From: Hydrogenophaga sp. RAC07
Lineage (GTDB): Bacteria > Pseudomonadota > Gammaproteobacteria > Burkholderiales > Burkholderiaceae_C
Length of the DNA stretch: 64,000 bases
Assembly: GCF_001713375.1 (NCBI RefSeq)
Contig: NZ_CP016449.1
Coordinates: 3,658,001 to 3,722,000, forward strand
Direction of reading: 5' to 3'
In this document: piece after piece, positions 34,759-45,543 of the stretch
Numbering within the stretch: the first letter of the stretch is position 1
Layout: each line of letters starts with the position of its first letter
The notes under the pieces: model-generated
The model's input: the letters and a program-made list of their open reading frames with translations, nothing else
What the model was told of the DNA's origin: nothing
The model's database searches: none
Program-made: the position numbers and the translations under genes

Positions 34759-35406
34759 TTGCAACTCACCCGCATCCTCGCCATTCGCCATGGCGAAACC
34801 GCCTGGAACCGCGACACCCGCATCCAGGGCCACACCGACATCGAGCTCAACGACCACGGTCGCTGGCAGGCGGCCCAGTTGGCCGACGCACTGCGCGACG
34901 AACCCATCGCAGCGGTTTATGCCAGCGATCTGCTGCGGGCCCACGAGACCGCCCAGGCCGTGGCCCGCACCCGGGGCCAGGCCGTCACCAGCCACCTGGG
35001 CCTGCGCGAACGCTGCTTCGGCCGTTTTGAAGGCCACACCTGGACCGAGCTGGAGCAGCGCTTTCCCGACGAGTCGATGGCCTGGCGCAAACGGGTGCCC
35101 GACTTCGCACCGCCCGGGGGTGAATCCCTGCTGCAACTGGAAGCACGCGTGGTGCCCACTGTGGAAGAACTCGCTGCACGCCACCCGGGCGAACAGATCC
35201 TGATCGTGGCGCACGGCGGTGTGCTCGACATCCTCTACCGCGCGGCCGCGCACCTGGGCCTGCAGGCGCCGCGCAGCTGGGAGCTGACCAACACCGCCAT
35301 CAACCGGCTTCTGTGGTCGCCCGAAGGCCTCAGCCTGGTGGGCTGGGCCGACACCAGCCACCTGCAAAACCGCTCAAGCCCGGTTCTGGACGAACGCCAT
35401 GCATGA
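34759..35406 (+). CDS. Histidine phosphatase (phosphoglycerate mutase-like) family protein
   Basis: The 215-residue product has the catalytic RHGE motif (LAIRHGETAWNRDTRIQGHT), the acid residue region RERCFGRFEGHTWTE, and the second histidine in IVAHGGVLD. This is the cofactor-dependent phosphoglycerate mutase/GpmB fold. Substrates differ across the family (phosphosugars, cobalamin intermediates). The start is TTG 34759, preceded by AAGGA at suitable spacing; no ATG exists near the conserved N-terminus. The gene overlaps the next by 8 bases. Confidence 0.85.
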   Translation: MQLTRILAIRHGETAWNRDTRIQGHTDIELNDHGRWQAAQLADALRDEPIAAVYASDLLRAHETAQAVARTRGQAVTSHLGLRERCFGRFEGHTWTELEQRFPDESMAWRKRVPDFAPPGGESLLQLEARVVPTVEELAARHPGEQILIVAHGGVLDILYRAAAHLGLQAPRSWELTNTAINRLLWSPEGLSLVGWADTSHLQNRSSPVLDERHA

Positions 35407-36568
35407 CACGGCAACCACGGCGCGTTGGCAACGGGCGCAAGCCTGCATCGGCCATGGCGTGGACACCATCGACACCCCCTCGCTGGTGATCGACCTCGAC
35501 GCCATGGAGCGCAACCTCGCGCGCATGGCCGCCTTTGCCAGCGAACACGGCGTTCGCCTGCGCCCGCACGCCAAGATGCACAAGAGCGCCGAGCTCGCGC
35601 GGTTGCAGATGAACCACGGCGCTATGGGCGTGTGTGTGCAGAAGACCGACGAGGCGCTGGCATTGGCGCATGCCGGCGTGCACGACATCTACATCAGCAA
35701 CGAGGTGATCGCGCCAGCCAAGCTGCTGCGCCTGGCGCAAGCCGTGCGCGACCTGCCGACGAAATTTTCCATCGCGGTTGACAGCACGCTGGGTGTGACA
35801 CGGCTCGCCCAGGCCTTGCACGCGGCGGGTGTGGACGCACCCGCTCGCCTGGATGTGCTGGTGGAAATCGACGTGGGGCAAGGGCGCTGCGGGGTGGCGC
35901 CGGGCGCCCCGGCGGTGGCTTTGGTGCAGGCCATCGCTGCCCACCCGGTGCTGCGCTTTGCCGGCCTGCAGGCCTACCACGGTGGCGCGCAACACCGCCG
36001 CACGGCCGCCGAGCGTGCCGAAGCCATGGCGGCTGCCACCCGCGCGGTACAGACCACCTGCGAGGCCTTGCAAGCCGAGGGTTTCCAGGTGCCCTTGGTC
36101 ACCGGCGCGGGCACCGGCACCTTCTCACTGGAAGCCAACAGCGGTGTGTGGGGCGAGTTGCAGGCCGGCTCCTATCTGTTCATGGACGCCGACTACGCCA
36201 GCAACGAAGCCACGCCGCTGGCGCCGGTGTTTGAACACGCGCTGTTCGTGAAAAGCCAGGTGATGAGCCGCAACGCCGCGCATGCGGTGTGCGACGCGGG
36301 TCACAAGAGCCACGCCATCGACAGCGGCATGCCCAGCGTGTGGTTTCCCTCCGGCTTGAACTACGCCAGCGGTGGCGACGAACACGGCGTGCTGCGCGCC
36401 AACGCCGGGCAACCGCTGCCCGGGCTGGGCGAGGTGGTCTGGCTGGTGCCGGGTCATTGCGACCCCACCGTCAACCTGCACGACTTCATGGTCGGCGTGC
36501 GCGGCGGCCTGGCGGCGGGGGTGGTGGAGCGCGTGATCCGCGTGGACGCGCGCGCTTGCCTGGGCTGA
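35399..36568 (+). CDS. DSD1-family PLP enzyme (D-threonine/3-hydroxyaspartate aldolase-like)
   Basis: The 389-residue enzyme has the alanine-racemase-type barrel with the PLP lysine in RPHAKMHKS (K59). It also has EIDVGQGRCGV, AYHGGAQH and the C-terminal metal-binding GHCDPTVNLHD. These are hallmarks of fold-type III D-threonine aldolases and D-serine dehydratases, which cleave or dehydrate D-beta-hydroxy amino acids with PLP and a divalent metal. The substrate cannot be fixed. It is co-transcribed with the phosphatase gene (8-bp overlap) and convergent with chpA. Confidence 0.88.
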   Translation: MHDTATTARWQRAQACIGHGVDTIDTPSLVIDLDAMERNLARMAAFASEHGVRLRPHAKMHKSAELARLQMNHGAMGVCVQKTDEALALAHAGVHDIYISNEVIAPAKLLRLAQAVRDLPTKFSIAVDSTLGVTRLAQALHAAGVDAPARLDVLVEIDVGQGRCGVAPGAPAVALVQAIAAHPVLRFAGLQAYHGGAQHRRTAAERAEAMAAATRAVQTTCEALQAEGFQVPLVTGAGTGTFSLEANSGVWGELQAGSYLFMDADYASNEATPLAPVFEHALFVKSQVMSRNAAHAVCDAGHKSHAIDSGMPSVWFPSGLNYASGGDEHGVLRANAGQPLPGLGEVVWLVPGHCDPTVNLHDFMVGVRGGLAAGVVERVIRVDARACLG

Positions 36569-36575
36569 AACGGCA

Positions 36576-36593
36576 CTGACCCGGCGGGGTCAG
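36576..36593. terminator. Hairpin between convergent aldolase and chpA genes
   Basis: CTGACCC and GGGTCAG form a perfect 7-bp stem around GGCG. It lies in the 35-base convergent gap. There is no T-run, so it is a weak bidirectional terminator at most. Confidence 0.4.
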
Positions 36594-36603
36594 AGCACCT
36601 GAC

Positions 36604-39600
36604 TCAAGACTCGACCGTTGCCTTGGCGTAGTGGCCGATCAGGGCCAGCAACTCGTCTTCGGCGTAAGGCTTGCCCAGGTAGTGGTCCACGCCCAGTTCG
36701 CGCGCGTGTTCGCGGTGTTTCTCCGCGATGCGCGAGGTGATCATGATCACCGGCAGATCGGACAGGCGCGCGTCGCTGCGGATGTTGCGCACGAGGTCGA
36801 AGCCGTCCATGCGCGGCATCTCGATGTCGGACAACACCACCGTGGGCCGCTCGGCCTGCAGCTTCTCCAGCGCCTGCAGGCCATCGGCCGCCAGCGTGAC
36901 CCGGTAGCCTTCGCGTTGCAGCAGGCGCTGCGTCACACGGCGCACGGTGATGGAGTCGTCGACCACCAGCACCAGCGGCACGGCGTTCGCGGCGAGGTCC
37001 ATCGGCAGCGGCGCGTCGGTGGGCATGTCCTGCGCCAGCTTCTGCTGCGAGGCCACCCAGGCGCGCACCTGCTCGCCGTACACCGCCGCCAGTGCCACCG
37101 GGTTGTAGATCAGCGCCACAGCACCCGAGGCCAGCACCGACATGCCCGCCAGACCCGGCAAGCGCGAGAGCTGCGTACCGAGGTTCTTCACCACCACTTC
37201 CTGGTTGCCCAGCACTTCGTCCACGTGCATGGCCACCCGTTGCGCGGCGCTTCGGAAGATGATGACCGGCAAGGTGCGGCCTTTGGATTCGAGCGATTGC
37301 ACAGACGACTGCAGCAATGCGCCGGTCCAGAAGAACGGCACGGCTTCGCCCGCCACCGTGAGCGAACCGCTGGCATAGGCCTTGGCCAGCTCATCGGCGC
37401 TGACGCGGCGCACCAGTTCCACCAGGTTGGACGGCACGCCCAGGGTCAGGGACCCGGCGCGCAGCATCACCACCTGCGTCACGGCCGTGGTCAGCGGCAA
37501 CACCAGTTTGAAGTTGGTGCCCTGCCCGGCCTGCGTCGCGGTCTCGATGCGGCCACCGAGGGCCACCACGTCGTTGCGAACCACATCCATGCCGATGCCC
37601 CGGCCTGCCAGCTCGGACACTTCACGCGCCGTGCTGATGCCGGGTTCAAACACCAGCTGTGCGGCTTCGGCGTCGCTGAGGTTCGCATCGGGTGTGATCA
37701 ATCCCTGGGCCGTGGCCTTTTCGCGCAGGCGGGGCAAGTCCAGCCCGCTGCCATCGTCAGCGAACACCACCGACACGTCGTTGAGTTCCTGCGCCAGCGT
37801 GATCTCGATCTGGCCTTCTGCGGGCTTGCCGGCGCTCAGGCGGTTCTCGGGCGATTCGATGCCGTGCACCACGCTGTTGCGCAACAGATGTTCAAACGCC
37901 GCCGTCATCCGGTCCAGCACACCGCGGTCCATCTCGATGTTGCCGCCGGTGATGTCCAGTCGCACCTGTTTGCCGGTTTCCTTGGACGCCTGGCGCACCA
38001 CGCGGTACAGGCGCTCGGAGATGCCTTCAAATTCCACCATGCGGGTGCGCAACAGGTCGCGCTGGAGTTCGCGCGTCTGCCGGCCCTGGGCCACCAGGCT
38101 GTCTTCGGTGGATTCCACCGCACGCTGCAGGTTGCGCTGCACCGTGGCCACGTCGTTCACCGACTCGGCCATCATGCGGGTGAGTTCCTGCACACGGGTG
38201 AAGCGGTCGAACTCGAGCGGGTCGAACGACTGGTCGGCGTCGCGGGCCTGTGCCAGCCGGGACTGCATCTGCGTCTCGGCCTGCAGCTCGATGTCCCGCA
38301 GCTGGCCGCGCAAACGGTCCAGGTTGCCCGTGAGGTCTTTCAAGGAACCGCGCAGTGTCACGAGCTCGGACTCCATGCGCGCGCGGGTCGTCATCACCTC
38401 GCCGGCCTGGTTCACCAGGCGGTCCAGCAGTTCGGGGCGCACGCGCACGGCGGCACCGGCACGCGCTTGCGTGACCGTGGGCGCCACAGGCAAGACAAGC
38501 CCTTCCATGGTGCGGGTGGCCGTGGGTTGAGGCGCTGCGTCGGCAGGCACATCGGAGACCACCGACTCGGCGGGTGACACGGCTTCGAACACCACCTGTT
38601 CGGGCGCCGTCTGCACCACATCGGTCGACTCGGGGTCTTGCCTGCGCAAGACCTCAAAGCGGGCGCTGATGTCGTCAAACGCCGCCTGCAACGGCTCCAG
38701 ATCCGCGCCGCGCTGCACGTCGGAACCAAGGCGTTCAGCCGTGGTTTCCATGCGGTGCACCATTTCACCCAGGCGCAAGGCGCCGGCGAGGCGGGCACTG
38801 CCTTTGAGGGTGTGCAGATTGCGCAGCACCTCCGAACGGGCGCTGCCGTTGTCGGGGCGCGCCACCCACTGGCGCAAGGCGCCTTCGAGCTGAGGCAGCA
38901 GTTCCTGGGCCTCTTCGGCAAAGATCGGGAACAGGTCAACGTCGATCGTGTCCAGCACATCGATGTCGTCGTCGATGTCCTGCACGTGGCCGTGGTCCAC
39001 CCGGTGCGTGTCCGCATGGGGCGCCACAAAATCGATCGACGGTTCGGCCAGCGACGGCAGGTCAAAGGTCGTCAGCGGTGCAAATGTCGACGGCGCCGAC
39101 TCGGGTGGCGCGAAGGCGGCCTCTTCATGAGCCGCTTCTTCGGACACGGGCTCCACCTGCGCCTGAACCTCGGCCAACGCTTCGCCGGCTGCCGGTTCGT
39201 CGGCCACCGGCCATGCGTCGTCCACCTCGGGTTGCGGTGCGGTCTCTTCCGGCACCGGGTCGTGAACCACGCGGTACAACGCGTCCATCAGCGCAGCATC
39301 GGGTTCCTTGAGGAAGCCGGCCGCAAACTGGTGCAGCAGGCGGCGAATGTCTTCGGAGGCATCGACGAACAGCTGGGCCTGCTCGGCCGTGGCCTGGGCA
39401 CCGGCCCGTTGGTGGTGGCTCACCGAACCCAGGGCATGTTCGAGCGCGCGCGCAATGTCCGACAACGACTGGAAGCCCACCGTGGCGGAACTGCCCGCCA
39501 GCGAATGGGCCAGGGCTTCGGTCTGCTCGGGCACCGGCTCGTGGCGTTCCAGCGCCCATTCGGCCAGACCGGTGCACAAACGACGCGACCACTCGTCGGC

Positions 39601-42600
39601 CTCGTTGAGGTACACGTTGTACAGCTTGAGGCCGATGCGCAGCGAGCCGATCACGCGGGTCTGCTCGTCGGGCACTTCTTCAGCAACCGGATCTGCGGGT
39701 GCGGCCTCCTCCGGCTCGGCCTGCTGCAGAGCTGGCTCATCAGGCGCCGCTTCCAGGACCTCCGGCTCGGCCTGCGGCTCGGTGCCCTCTGCGGGCGAGG
39801 CGTCTTTGGAGGAGAACGCAGCCAGGCTGCCAAAGTCGATATCGGCGAACATCTGCCCGGCGTCGGGCACGCTGGCGGCAGGCTCGGGTGATGGTTCCAG
39901 GTCAAGGAATGCCGTGTCGAACGTCACGTCCTGGGTGTCGACCGCCAAGGCGGTCTGCTCGTCGGCTGCAGGTGCGATTTCCTGACCGGCATCCAGGGCG
40001 GGCAAATCCAGCTCGATCGCTTCAACCGGTTCAACAGCCTCGGCCATCTCGGCGACGGGTTCGACCAAGGGCAACGAATCTGGCAACGGGGTGGATGCAA
40101 CCGGCTCGGTCAAACCATCGGGCTCTGCCAACGTCTCGCTCGGCTGGACCAAAGGCATGAACCTGCCCTGGTCACGCAGCGCATCGGCGCTGACCTTGAA
40201 GGGTTGTGCCTTCCAGGTGCTTTCGCGCCGCGCTGAGATGTCCTCCACCCAGCGTGCGAACTCGGTCATGGCCTGGCCGGTCAGCATCAACAGCGGCGGA
40301 CTGGCAGGACGCTGTTCGGCCAGAACGGTGTTGAGCAACTGCTCCATGGACCAAGCGGCCTGGCCGAACTCTTCGAGCCCCACCATGCGAGAGCTGCCCT
40401 TGAGGGTGTGGAACGCACGACGCAGCGTGGTGAGGTGTTCCAGGTCGCCGGGCTGCACCTGCAGGTGGCCCACGGCATCCAGCCCGTTGCCGACCACCTC
40501 GCGGGCTTCCTCCAGAAAAATGTCCAGCAAGTCGTCTTCGTCGTTGTCTTCGCCCGACGTGTCGACCTGCTCCCGCTCGCTGGCGGGCAAGGACGCCTCG
40601 GAGAGGCCGACCAAGGCCTGGGCGCCGGCGGCTGCATCGTTGCCGACCACCGCGCCCGCGGCTTCGCGCGCCGCACGGGCAACGCCCGATTGTTCTGCCA
40701 GCGTGGCCTGCTCGGCCAGCGAATCGAGCTGCTGGCTCAGGTCCACCAGGTTCATGCCGCCCTGGACTTCACTCACGACCTGCTGCACGCCGTCACTGAT
40801 GGCACGGGCTTCGTCGTGCACGGGCGGATGGCGCAGTTCGGCACCCGGTGCACGGCCCATCAGCGGCAGCAGTTCGCCTTTTTCTTCGTCAAAGACAAAC
40901 AGCTTCTTGGCCAGCGTGGGCTGGTAGTTGAGCATGTCCACCAGCAGGCTCATGGCGCTGAGGTTGTTGCCCAGTTGCTGGAAGGTGCCGGCCTCGCGGG
41001 CCAGAGCCTCGTCCACTTCGGTATCGAGAATCTGCTCGACCATGGTGCGCATGCGGGTCACCGCTTGCACGGCGTGGTCCAGGCCCAGCACCGACAACAC
41101 GCCGCGCATCTGCGCCAGCTGGGACACGGCCACGTGCAGGCCGGCCTTCTCCTGCGGCGTGCGGAAAAACTGATCGAGCGACTTCTCGACATCGCCCAGC
41201 GATACTTTGAGTTCCCCGACCACGCTGCCCATCGTCTGGCGATCACTCACCCGGCGGTACAGCTGCTCCATCCAGGTGTCCAGCGGCTGGGCCGGCTGGC
41301 CCGCCATCACGGCCTCCAGGCGGTCGGCCAGGGCCTGCGTGCGCTCGGTCAGTTCGGGTGCGCTGGGATCAAAATCTTCAAACGCAGCTTCCAGATACAG
41401 GGTGGTGGTGGCCACTTCCATGGCCAGCTCCGGGCTCACGCCACCCGGCTCACGCACCGCATGGTCGGCCGCCTTCACCAGCGCCTGGGCCAGTACCGTG
41501 CTGGCCGGGTGCAGTTTGAGCAGCGAATCACCGATCAGGCCAAACTGATCGGCCACCTGGCGCGCGCGGCTGGCATCACCACCGGAGTACAGGGACCAGG
41601 CTTCCTTGGCCGAATTGATGCGCTTGCGCGCCTGAGCCAACACGGCCGGGTCGTAGCGACCCAGGGTGGCCACGTGGTAGTCCACGGCAGGCGAGATGCC
41701 CAGGCCGAACGCCTTGCGCACAGCCGCCAGTTGAGGCGATTTCTGCTCGGAAACGTCGCGCGGCTGGGCGCAGAAAAAGAGCAGGTCGTGCAGCAAGGTC
41801 TCGGACACCTGCGACTTGCCTTGCGACAAGGTCACGAACTGCATCAGGATCCGCGAAAAGGCGCGCTTGACGTAAACGTCGCTGGGCAACAGGCGCTGCG
41901 CCACCGCTTCGAAGAAACCGGAGGCCACACGCCAGAAGGTGCGCGTGCGGGTGTTGTCCGCTCCTGCCGAGAGGCCGGCGCAGAGCTTGACCAGTTGTTG
42001 AGCGGCCGCCTGGCTGTCGGTCTTGACGATCAGCAGCACCAGCCGGTCAAACAGCGAACGGATCGACGCGTCACAGGCCAACGGCGTGCGGTCGGCCGGC
42101 GCACCGACCTCCACGCCATGGTGGTCAAAGGGCCACAAGTCTGCCGGGTGCACGCGCTCGGCGGCGGCCAGTTCCTGGACATCGCGGTACTGGGAAAACA
42201 AGGCCACCGGTTGCACCGGCTTGTTGTTCAAGACCGCTTCAAGGTATTCAATGAGCGCAAAGCTGGCGCGCTCGATCTTGGCCGCAGCCGCCTCGTTGCA
42301 GGTTTGAGGGCGCTGTACAAATCGCTGCACAGCGGCCTCCATGGCACGGAGCACGTGGGCCGGCGCACCCAACCCAACCATCTCCAGTGCGCCCACAGCC
42401 TGGTGCAGCTGTTGGCGTGCCTGGCGCAGCGATGACGGGTCGACCGCCTGCAAGTCGTCCAGGCGCGATTGTTCGGTTTCCCGAACAAACCGCTTGATCG
42501 CCTTGTTGGCGCCATCGAGCGATTTGCGCAGTTCTTCAAACACCCACGCCAACGGGCCGAGGTCGGCGACAGGGGGATCCATCTGCAGACTGTCGGTGGC

Positions 42601-42612
42601 GGTGTCGAGCAT
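36604..42612 (-). CDS. chpA: ChpA/PilL-type hybrid chemotaxis kinase of the type IV pilus system
   Basis: The 2002-residue protein is a CheA-like kinase with several Hpt domains. Canonical ones are near 731 (FHTLKGSSRMVG), 1034 (AHSLAGSSATVG) and 1266 (LHTLKGSARLAG), with degenerate ones towards the N-terminus. Acidic Ala/Pro/Glu-rich linkers separate them (about 850-1000). The catalytic part has P3 dimerisation helices, HATPase_c (LLRNSVVHGIESP, about 1577) and a CheW-like domain. A receiver has Asp in VVLSDIEMPRMDG (about 1927). It phosphorylates PilG/PilH and controls pilus extension and retraction. It is the last gene of pilGHIJ-chpA. Confidence 0.93.
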   Translation of the reverse strand: MLDTATDSLQMDPPVADLGPLAWVFEELRKSLDGANKAIKRFVRETEQSRLDDLQAVDPSSLRQARQQLHQAVGALEMVGLGAPAHVLRAMEAAVQRFVQRPQTCNEAAAAKIERASFALIEYLEAVLNNKPVQPVALFSQYRDVQELAAAERVHPADLWPFDHHGVEVGAPADRTPLACDASIRSLFDRLVLLIVKTDSQAAAQQLVKLCAGLSAGADNTRTRTFWRVASGFFEAVAQRLLPSDVYVKRAFSRILMQFVTLSQGKSQVSETLLHDLLFFCAQPRDVSEQKSPQLAAVRKAFGLGISPAVDYHVATLGRYDPAVLAQARKRINSAKEAWSLYSGGDASRARQVADQFGLIGDSLLKLHPASTVLAQALVKAADHAVREPGGVSPELAMEVATTTLYLEAAFEDFDPSAPELTERTQALADRLEAVMAGQPAQPLDTWMEQLYRRVSDRQTMGSVVGELKVSLGDVEKSLDQFFRTPQEKAGLHVAVSQLAQMRGVLSVLGLDHAVQAVTRMRTMVEQILDTEVDEALAREAGTFQQLGNNLSAMSLLVDMLNYQPTLAKKLFVFDEEKGELLPLMGRAPGAELRHPPVHDEARAISDGVQQVVSEVQGGMNLVDLSQQLDSLAEQATLAEQSGVARAAREAAGAVVGNDAAAGAQALVGLSEASLPASEREQVDTSGEDNDEDDLLDIFLEEAREVVGNGLDAVGHLQVQPGDLEHLTTLRRAFHTLKGSSRMVGLEEFGQAAWSMEQLLNTVLAEQRPASPPLLMLTGQAMTEFARWVEDISARRESTWKAQPFKVSADALRDQGRFMPLVQPSETLAEPDGLTEPVASTPLPDSLPLVEPVAEMAEAVEPVEAIELDLPALDAGQEIAPAADEQTALAVDTQDVTFDTAFLDLEPSPEPAASVPDAGQMFADIDFGSLAAFSSKDASPAEGTEPQAEPEVLEAAPDEPALQQAEPEEAAPADPVAEEVPDEQTRVIGSLRIGLKLYNVYLNEADEWSRRLCTGLAEWALERHEPVPEQTEALAHSLAGSSATVGFQSLSDIARALEHALGSVSHHQRAGAQATAEQAQLFVDASEDIRRLLHQFAAGFLKEPDAALMDALYRVVHDPVPEETAPQPEVDDAWPVADEPAAGEALAEVQAQVEPVSEEAAHEEAAFAPPESAPSTFAPLTTFDLPSLAEPSIDFVAPHADTHRVDHGHVQDIDDDIDVLDTIDVDLFPIFAEEAQELLPQLEGALRQWVARPDNGSARSEVLRNLHTLKGSARLAGALRLGEMVHRMETTAERLGSDVQRGADLEPLQAAFDDISARFEVLRRQDPESTDVVQTAPEQVVFEAVSPAESVVSDVPADAAPQPTATRTMEGLVLPVAPTVTQARAGAAVRVRPELLDRLVNQAGEVMTTRARMESELVTLRGSLKDLTGNLDRLRGQLRDIELQAETQMQSRLAQARDADQSFDPLEFDRFTRVQELTRMMAESVNDVATVQRNLQRAVESTEDSLVAQGRQTRELQRDLLRTRMVEFEGISERLYRVVRQASKETGKQVRLDITGGNIEMDRGVLDRMTAAFEHLLRNSVVHGIESPENRLSAGKPAEGQIEITLAQELNDVSVVFADDGSGLDLPRLREKATAQGLITPDANLSDAEAAQLVFEPGISTAREVSELAGRGIGMDVVRNDVVALGGRIETATQAGQGTNFKLVLPLTTAVTQVVMLRAGSLTLGVPSNLVELVRRVSADELAKAYASGSLTVAGEAVPFFWTGALLQSSVQSLESKGRTLPVIIFRSAAQRVAMHVDEVLGNQEVVVKNLGTQLSRLPGLAGMSVLASGAVALIYNPVALAAVYGEQVRAWVASQQKLAQDMPTDAPLPMDLAANAVPLVLVVDDSITVRRVTQRLLQREGYRVTLAADGLQALEKLQAERPTVVLSDIEMPRMDGFDLVRNIRSDARLSDLPVIMITSRIAEKHREHARELGVDHYLGKPYAEDELLALIGHYAKATVES

Positions 42613-42645
42613 GTTGGTTTTGAAGTAAAGGTCCGACTGGGGCGA

Positions 42646-44898
42646 TCAAGCGATCTTGAATCGCGACACCGACTGGCGAAGTTCTTCGGCCATGGCCGAG
42701 AGTTCGCGCACCTGCTGCGCCGTGGAGCGGGTGCCCTCACCGGTCTGCTCGGTCACGGCAAAGATGTGCTGGATGTTGCCCGCCACCTCGTTGGCCGAAT
42801 CGGCTTCGCGGGACGCAGCGTTGGAAATCTGTTCGATCAGCTCGGCCAGTCGGCGCGACACGCGATCGATCTCGGACAGCGCGGTACCGGCGTTGTCGGA
42901 CAGCTTGGCCCCTTCGACCACACCCTGCGTGGATCGCTCCATGGCGGCCACGGCATCTTGCGTGTCGGTCTGAATCGCCTTCACCAGCGCCGAGATCTGG
43001 CGCGTGGCATCGGCTGAACGTTCGGCCAGTCGCTGCACCTCTTCGGCAACCACCGAGAAGCCGCGACCCGCCTCACCTGCCGAGGCCGCCTGAATGGCTG
43101 CGTTCAACGCCAGCACGTTGGTCTGTTCGGTAATGTCGGAAATCAGCTCGGTGATCTCGCCAATCTCTTGCGACGACTCACCCAGCCGCTTGATCCGCTT
43201 GGAGGTTTCCTGGATCTGGTCGCGAATCGAGTTCATACCGCCGATGGCGTCCTGCACGGCCTGCAGACCCGATTCGGCGGCTTGCAGCGAAGCGCGGGCC
43301 ACTGTGGCGGACTCTTGCGCCTGACCGGACACCTGGTTGATTCGTTGCGCCATGTCCAGCACGGACTGACCGGTCTCGCGAATCTCGCGCAGCTGCTCGG
43401 TCGAGGCAGCGAGCAGCTCGGTGGAGGTGCTTTCCACCGCCGACGTCGTTTGCGCCACGCGGGTGGCCGTGGCCTGCACGTTGCCCACCAGAGATCGCAG
43501 CTCTTCCACCGTGTAGTTCACCGAGTCGGCAATGGCGCCCGTGATGTCTTCGGTCACCGTGGCTTCTTGCGTCAGGTCACCTTCAGCAACCGTCTGCAGT
43601 TCGTTCATCAACCGCAAAATGGCCGCCTGGTTCGCGTCGTTCACGCGCTTGGCGTCTTGCTCCAGGGACTCGGCAGCCACACGCTGCGACTCGGCGGTGA
43701 GTTGACGTTGGCGGCTTTCCTGCAGTTGCACATACGCCAGACCGCCGGCGCACAGCAGCGCGAACAGCGCGGAAAACAACAGCGCGCCGAATTCGCCACC
43801 GCTCAGGCCCGAACGCGAGGTCAGGGCCGATTGAAGTTCTTGCAGACCCAGGCGAAGCGGCTCGCTGTCCGCAATGATGCTGGCCTGGGCTTCACGGGCC
43901 GACACCAGACCTTGCAGGTTGCCCAGAATCGCGCCGGCTTCAACACGGGTTTGCTCGTAAAGCTTGAGCAGGGCATTCAGACGTTCGCGCACCTGCTCGT
44001 CACGAGCTGCAGCCAGACGCAGTTCTTCACTGCCGCCCAACAAACCTTCTGAAATTTCCTTGAACGTGTTCAAGTCCTTGCCTAGCAGGAACACGGCTTC
44101 GGGGCTCACGCCTTCGAGTGTCAGGAACTCGTTGGCCGACTTGCCGATGCGCTGGGTCAGCATCACGAGCTGACCCGAAGCCGAAATCTCGGCGGCCGGC
44201 GCGTTCTGCTGCAGCTTCAAGGACGAAATGGTTTCCGCGATCTCCAGCAGGTCCGACGACTGGCGGTTGATGGTGCGCAAAGCGTTGCCCACCTGGGTCA
44301 GGATGGCTTCCTGCGCCAACACGGCGGATGCGTTGTTTTCAGCAGCGTCGATGCGCGGCAGCAGTGCATCCAGCTGGGTCGTGTACTCGGGACCCAAGGC
44401 ATCGATGGACATGCTGGTGTCGCCCTGCTTGAGGCCACGCAGGCTTCGGGACAACACGTCCGAACTGTCACGCACTTCAGGAAACGCTGCCGGGCTGCCG
44501 ATCAAGGCCTGCGAAACACTTTTCGCCAGACGCTGTGATTGCATGAGGGCCTGACCGCTGGCGGCCAGCTGCTGACTGACCTTTTCGGTCTGGCTCAACA
44601 CGAAGAAGGTCACGGCACCCAACACCACAAGGCCGAACGCCAACAGGACCGCCAGGGTTCGCTGGTGTTGTTCTGCAGGCCGGCGCCCCAGCAGGGGAAC
44701 CGAGATCAGGCCCGCTTGTTCGACTCCCTCCTCGTCTTCGGACAGGAGCAGGTTGCCCGAGAAATCGTCCACCTGTGGGTCGGGCGCGAGCCGCGCAGCG
44801 GCCAACTCGGCGGCCTCCTCGTCGGACACGGTGGGCAAGTCGCGTTCATCATCGGCTTTTTTCTTGAACAGTCCCTGGAATCGATCAAGCGTGGCCAT
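42646..44898 (-). CDS. pilJ: PilJ methyl-accepting chemotaxis protein
   Basis: The 750-residue receptor has a cytoplasmic N-terminus ([20 protein letters not shown]), a first membrane helix ([20 protein letters not shown]) and a periplasmic sensor with PilJ-type repeats ([16 protein letters not shown]). A second helix follows ([20 protein letters not shown]), then HAMP-like linkers and the MCP signalling hairpin ([19 protein letters not shown]). It feeds signals to ChpA. ATG 44898 follows GAAGGTG at proper spacing, so the in-frame start 5 codons earlier is not used. It is 34 bases before chpA and downstream of pilI. Confidence 0.93.
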   Translation of the reverse strand: MATLDRFQGLFKKKADDERDLPTVSDEEAAELAAARLAPDPQVDDFSGNLLLSEDEEGVEQAGLISVPLLGRRPAEQHQRTLAVLLAFGLVVLGAVTFFVLSQTEKVSQQLAASGQALMQSQRLAKSVSQALIGSPAAFPEVRDSSDVLSRSLRGLKQGDTSMSIDALGPEYTTQLDALLPRIDAAENNASAVLAQEAILTQVGNALRTINRQSSDLLEIAETISSLKLQQNAPAAEISASGQLVMLTQRIGKSANEFLTLEGVSPEAVFLLGKDLNTFKEISEGLLGGSEELRLAAARDEQVRERLNALLKLYEQTRVEAGAILGNLQGLVSAREAQASIIADSEPLRLGLQELQSALTSRSGLSGGEFGALLFSALFALLCAGGLAYVQLQESRQRQLTAESQRVAAESLEQDAKRVNDANQAAILRLMNELQTVAEGDLTQEATVTEDITGAIADSVNYTVEELRSLVGNVQATATRVAQTTSAVESTSTELLAASTEQLREIRETGQSVLDMAQRINQVSGQAQESATVARASLQAAESGLQAVQDAIGGMNSIRDQIQETSKRIKRLGESSQEIGEITELISDITEQTNVLALNAAIQAASAGEAGRGFSVVAEEVQRLAERSADATRQISALVKAIQTDTQDAVAAMERSTQGVVEGAKLSDNAGTALSEIDRVSRRLAELIEQISNAASREADSANEVAGNIQHIFAVTEQTGEGTRSTAQQVRELSAMAEELRQSVSRFKIA

Positions 44899-44963
44899 GT
44901 AAACACCTTCCAACAGAAAACTAAGGAGAAAAGAAAGACCGTGTCGGTCGAACGCGGGGATCG

Positions 44964-45515
44964 TCAGGCAGCAATGGCGAGGAACTCGGGCTCACCCACC
45001 AGCACCTGCAAATCAAGCTCTTGCCAGACCGCGCCCTGGGCATCCACCAACGATCGATTGAAATAGGCCGGCGCACCATCCGGTTTGGCGCCGAAGCCGC
45101 TGAACATGGCGGCACTGCGCAGGCCCAGAAGGCGATCAATCCAGATCACGGCGTTCACACCCAGTGCAGTGTGCAGGCTGACCAGACGCGATTCCGAAGT
45201 GATGCGGTCGCCCTGGACACCGTCCAGAACGCCAGAAGATGAGGTGGCGGCGGAATCCACCAATGCCGCCAGGTCGATCACACCGTGAAGGCCGCCCCGC
45301 AGGCTGGCCACACCCACAAACCAGGGCTTGGTGTAAGGCACGCGTTGCACCGAAGACCAGGGAAAGATTTCACCCGACTGCACCAGTGGCAAGAGGTACC
45401 GGTTGCCGTGGGACTCCACCGCCAGCCACGCCGCTGTCACGGCTTCAGTTTTGGCGACACTCAGTCGCTGGGCCAAACGTTCCTGCAGATCCCTCAGTGA
45501 TTGTCGTTTGGCCAT
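44964..45515 (-). CDS. pilI: PilI CheW-like coupling protein
   Basis: The 183-residue protein is a single CheW domain: a basic helical lead ([19 protein letters not shown]), then [40 protein letters not shown] and VIDLAALV. It connects the PilJ receptor to the ChpA kinase at the inner membrane. Neighbours pilH (upstream, 28-base gap) and pilJ (downstream) support the assignment. Confidence 0.92.
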   Translation of the reverse strand: MAKRQSLRDLQERLAQRLSVAKTEAVTAAWLAVESHGNRYLLPLVQSGEIFPWSSVQRVPYTKPWFVGVASLRGGLHGVIDLAALVDSAATSSSGVLDGVQGDRITSESRLVSLHTALGVNAVIWIDRLLGLRSAAMFSGFGAKPDGAPAYFNRSLVDAQGAVWQELDLQVLVGEPEFLAIAA

Positions 45516-45543
45516 GCTGGGTGGAATTCAGTTCAAGCTAGGT

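Noticed and set aside
36631..44052. Long plus-strand frames opposite chpA and pilJ
   Set aside because: They are His/Arg/Gln-rich antisense shadows of the high-GC kinase and receptor genes, without ribosome sites or domains.
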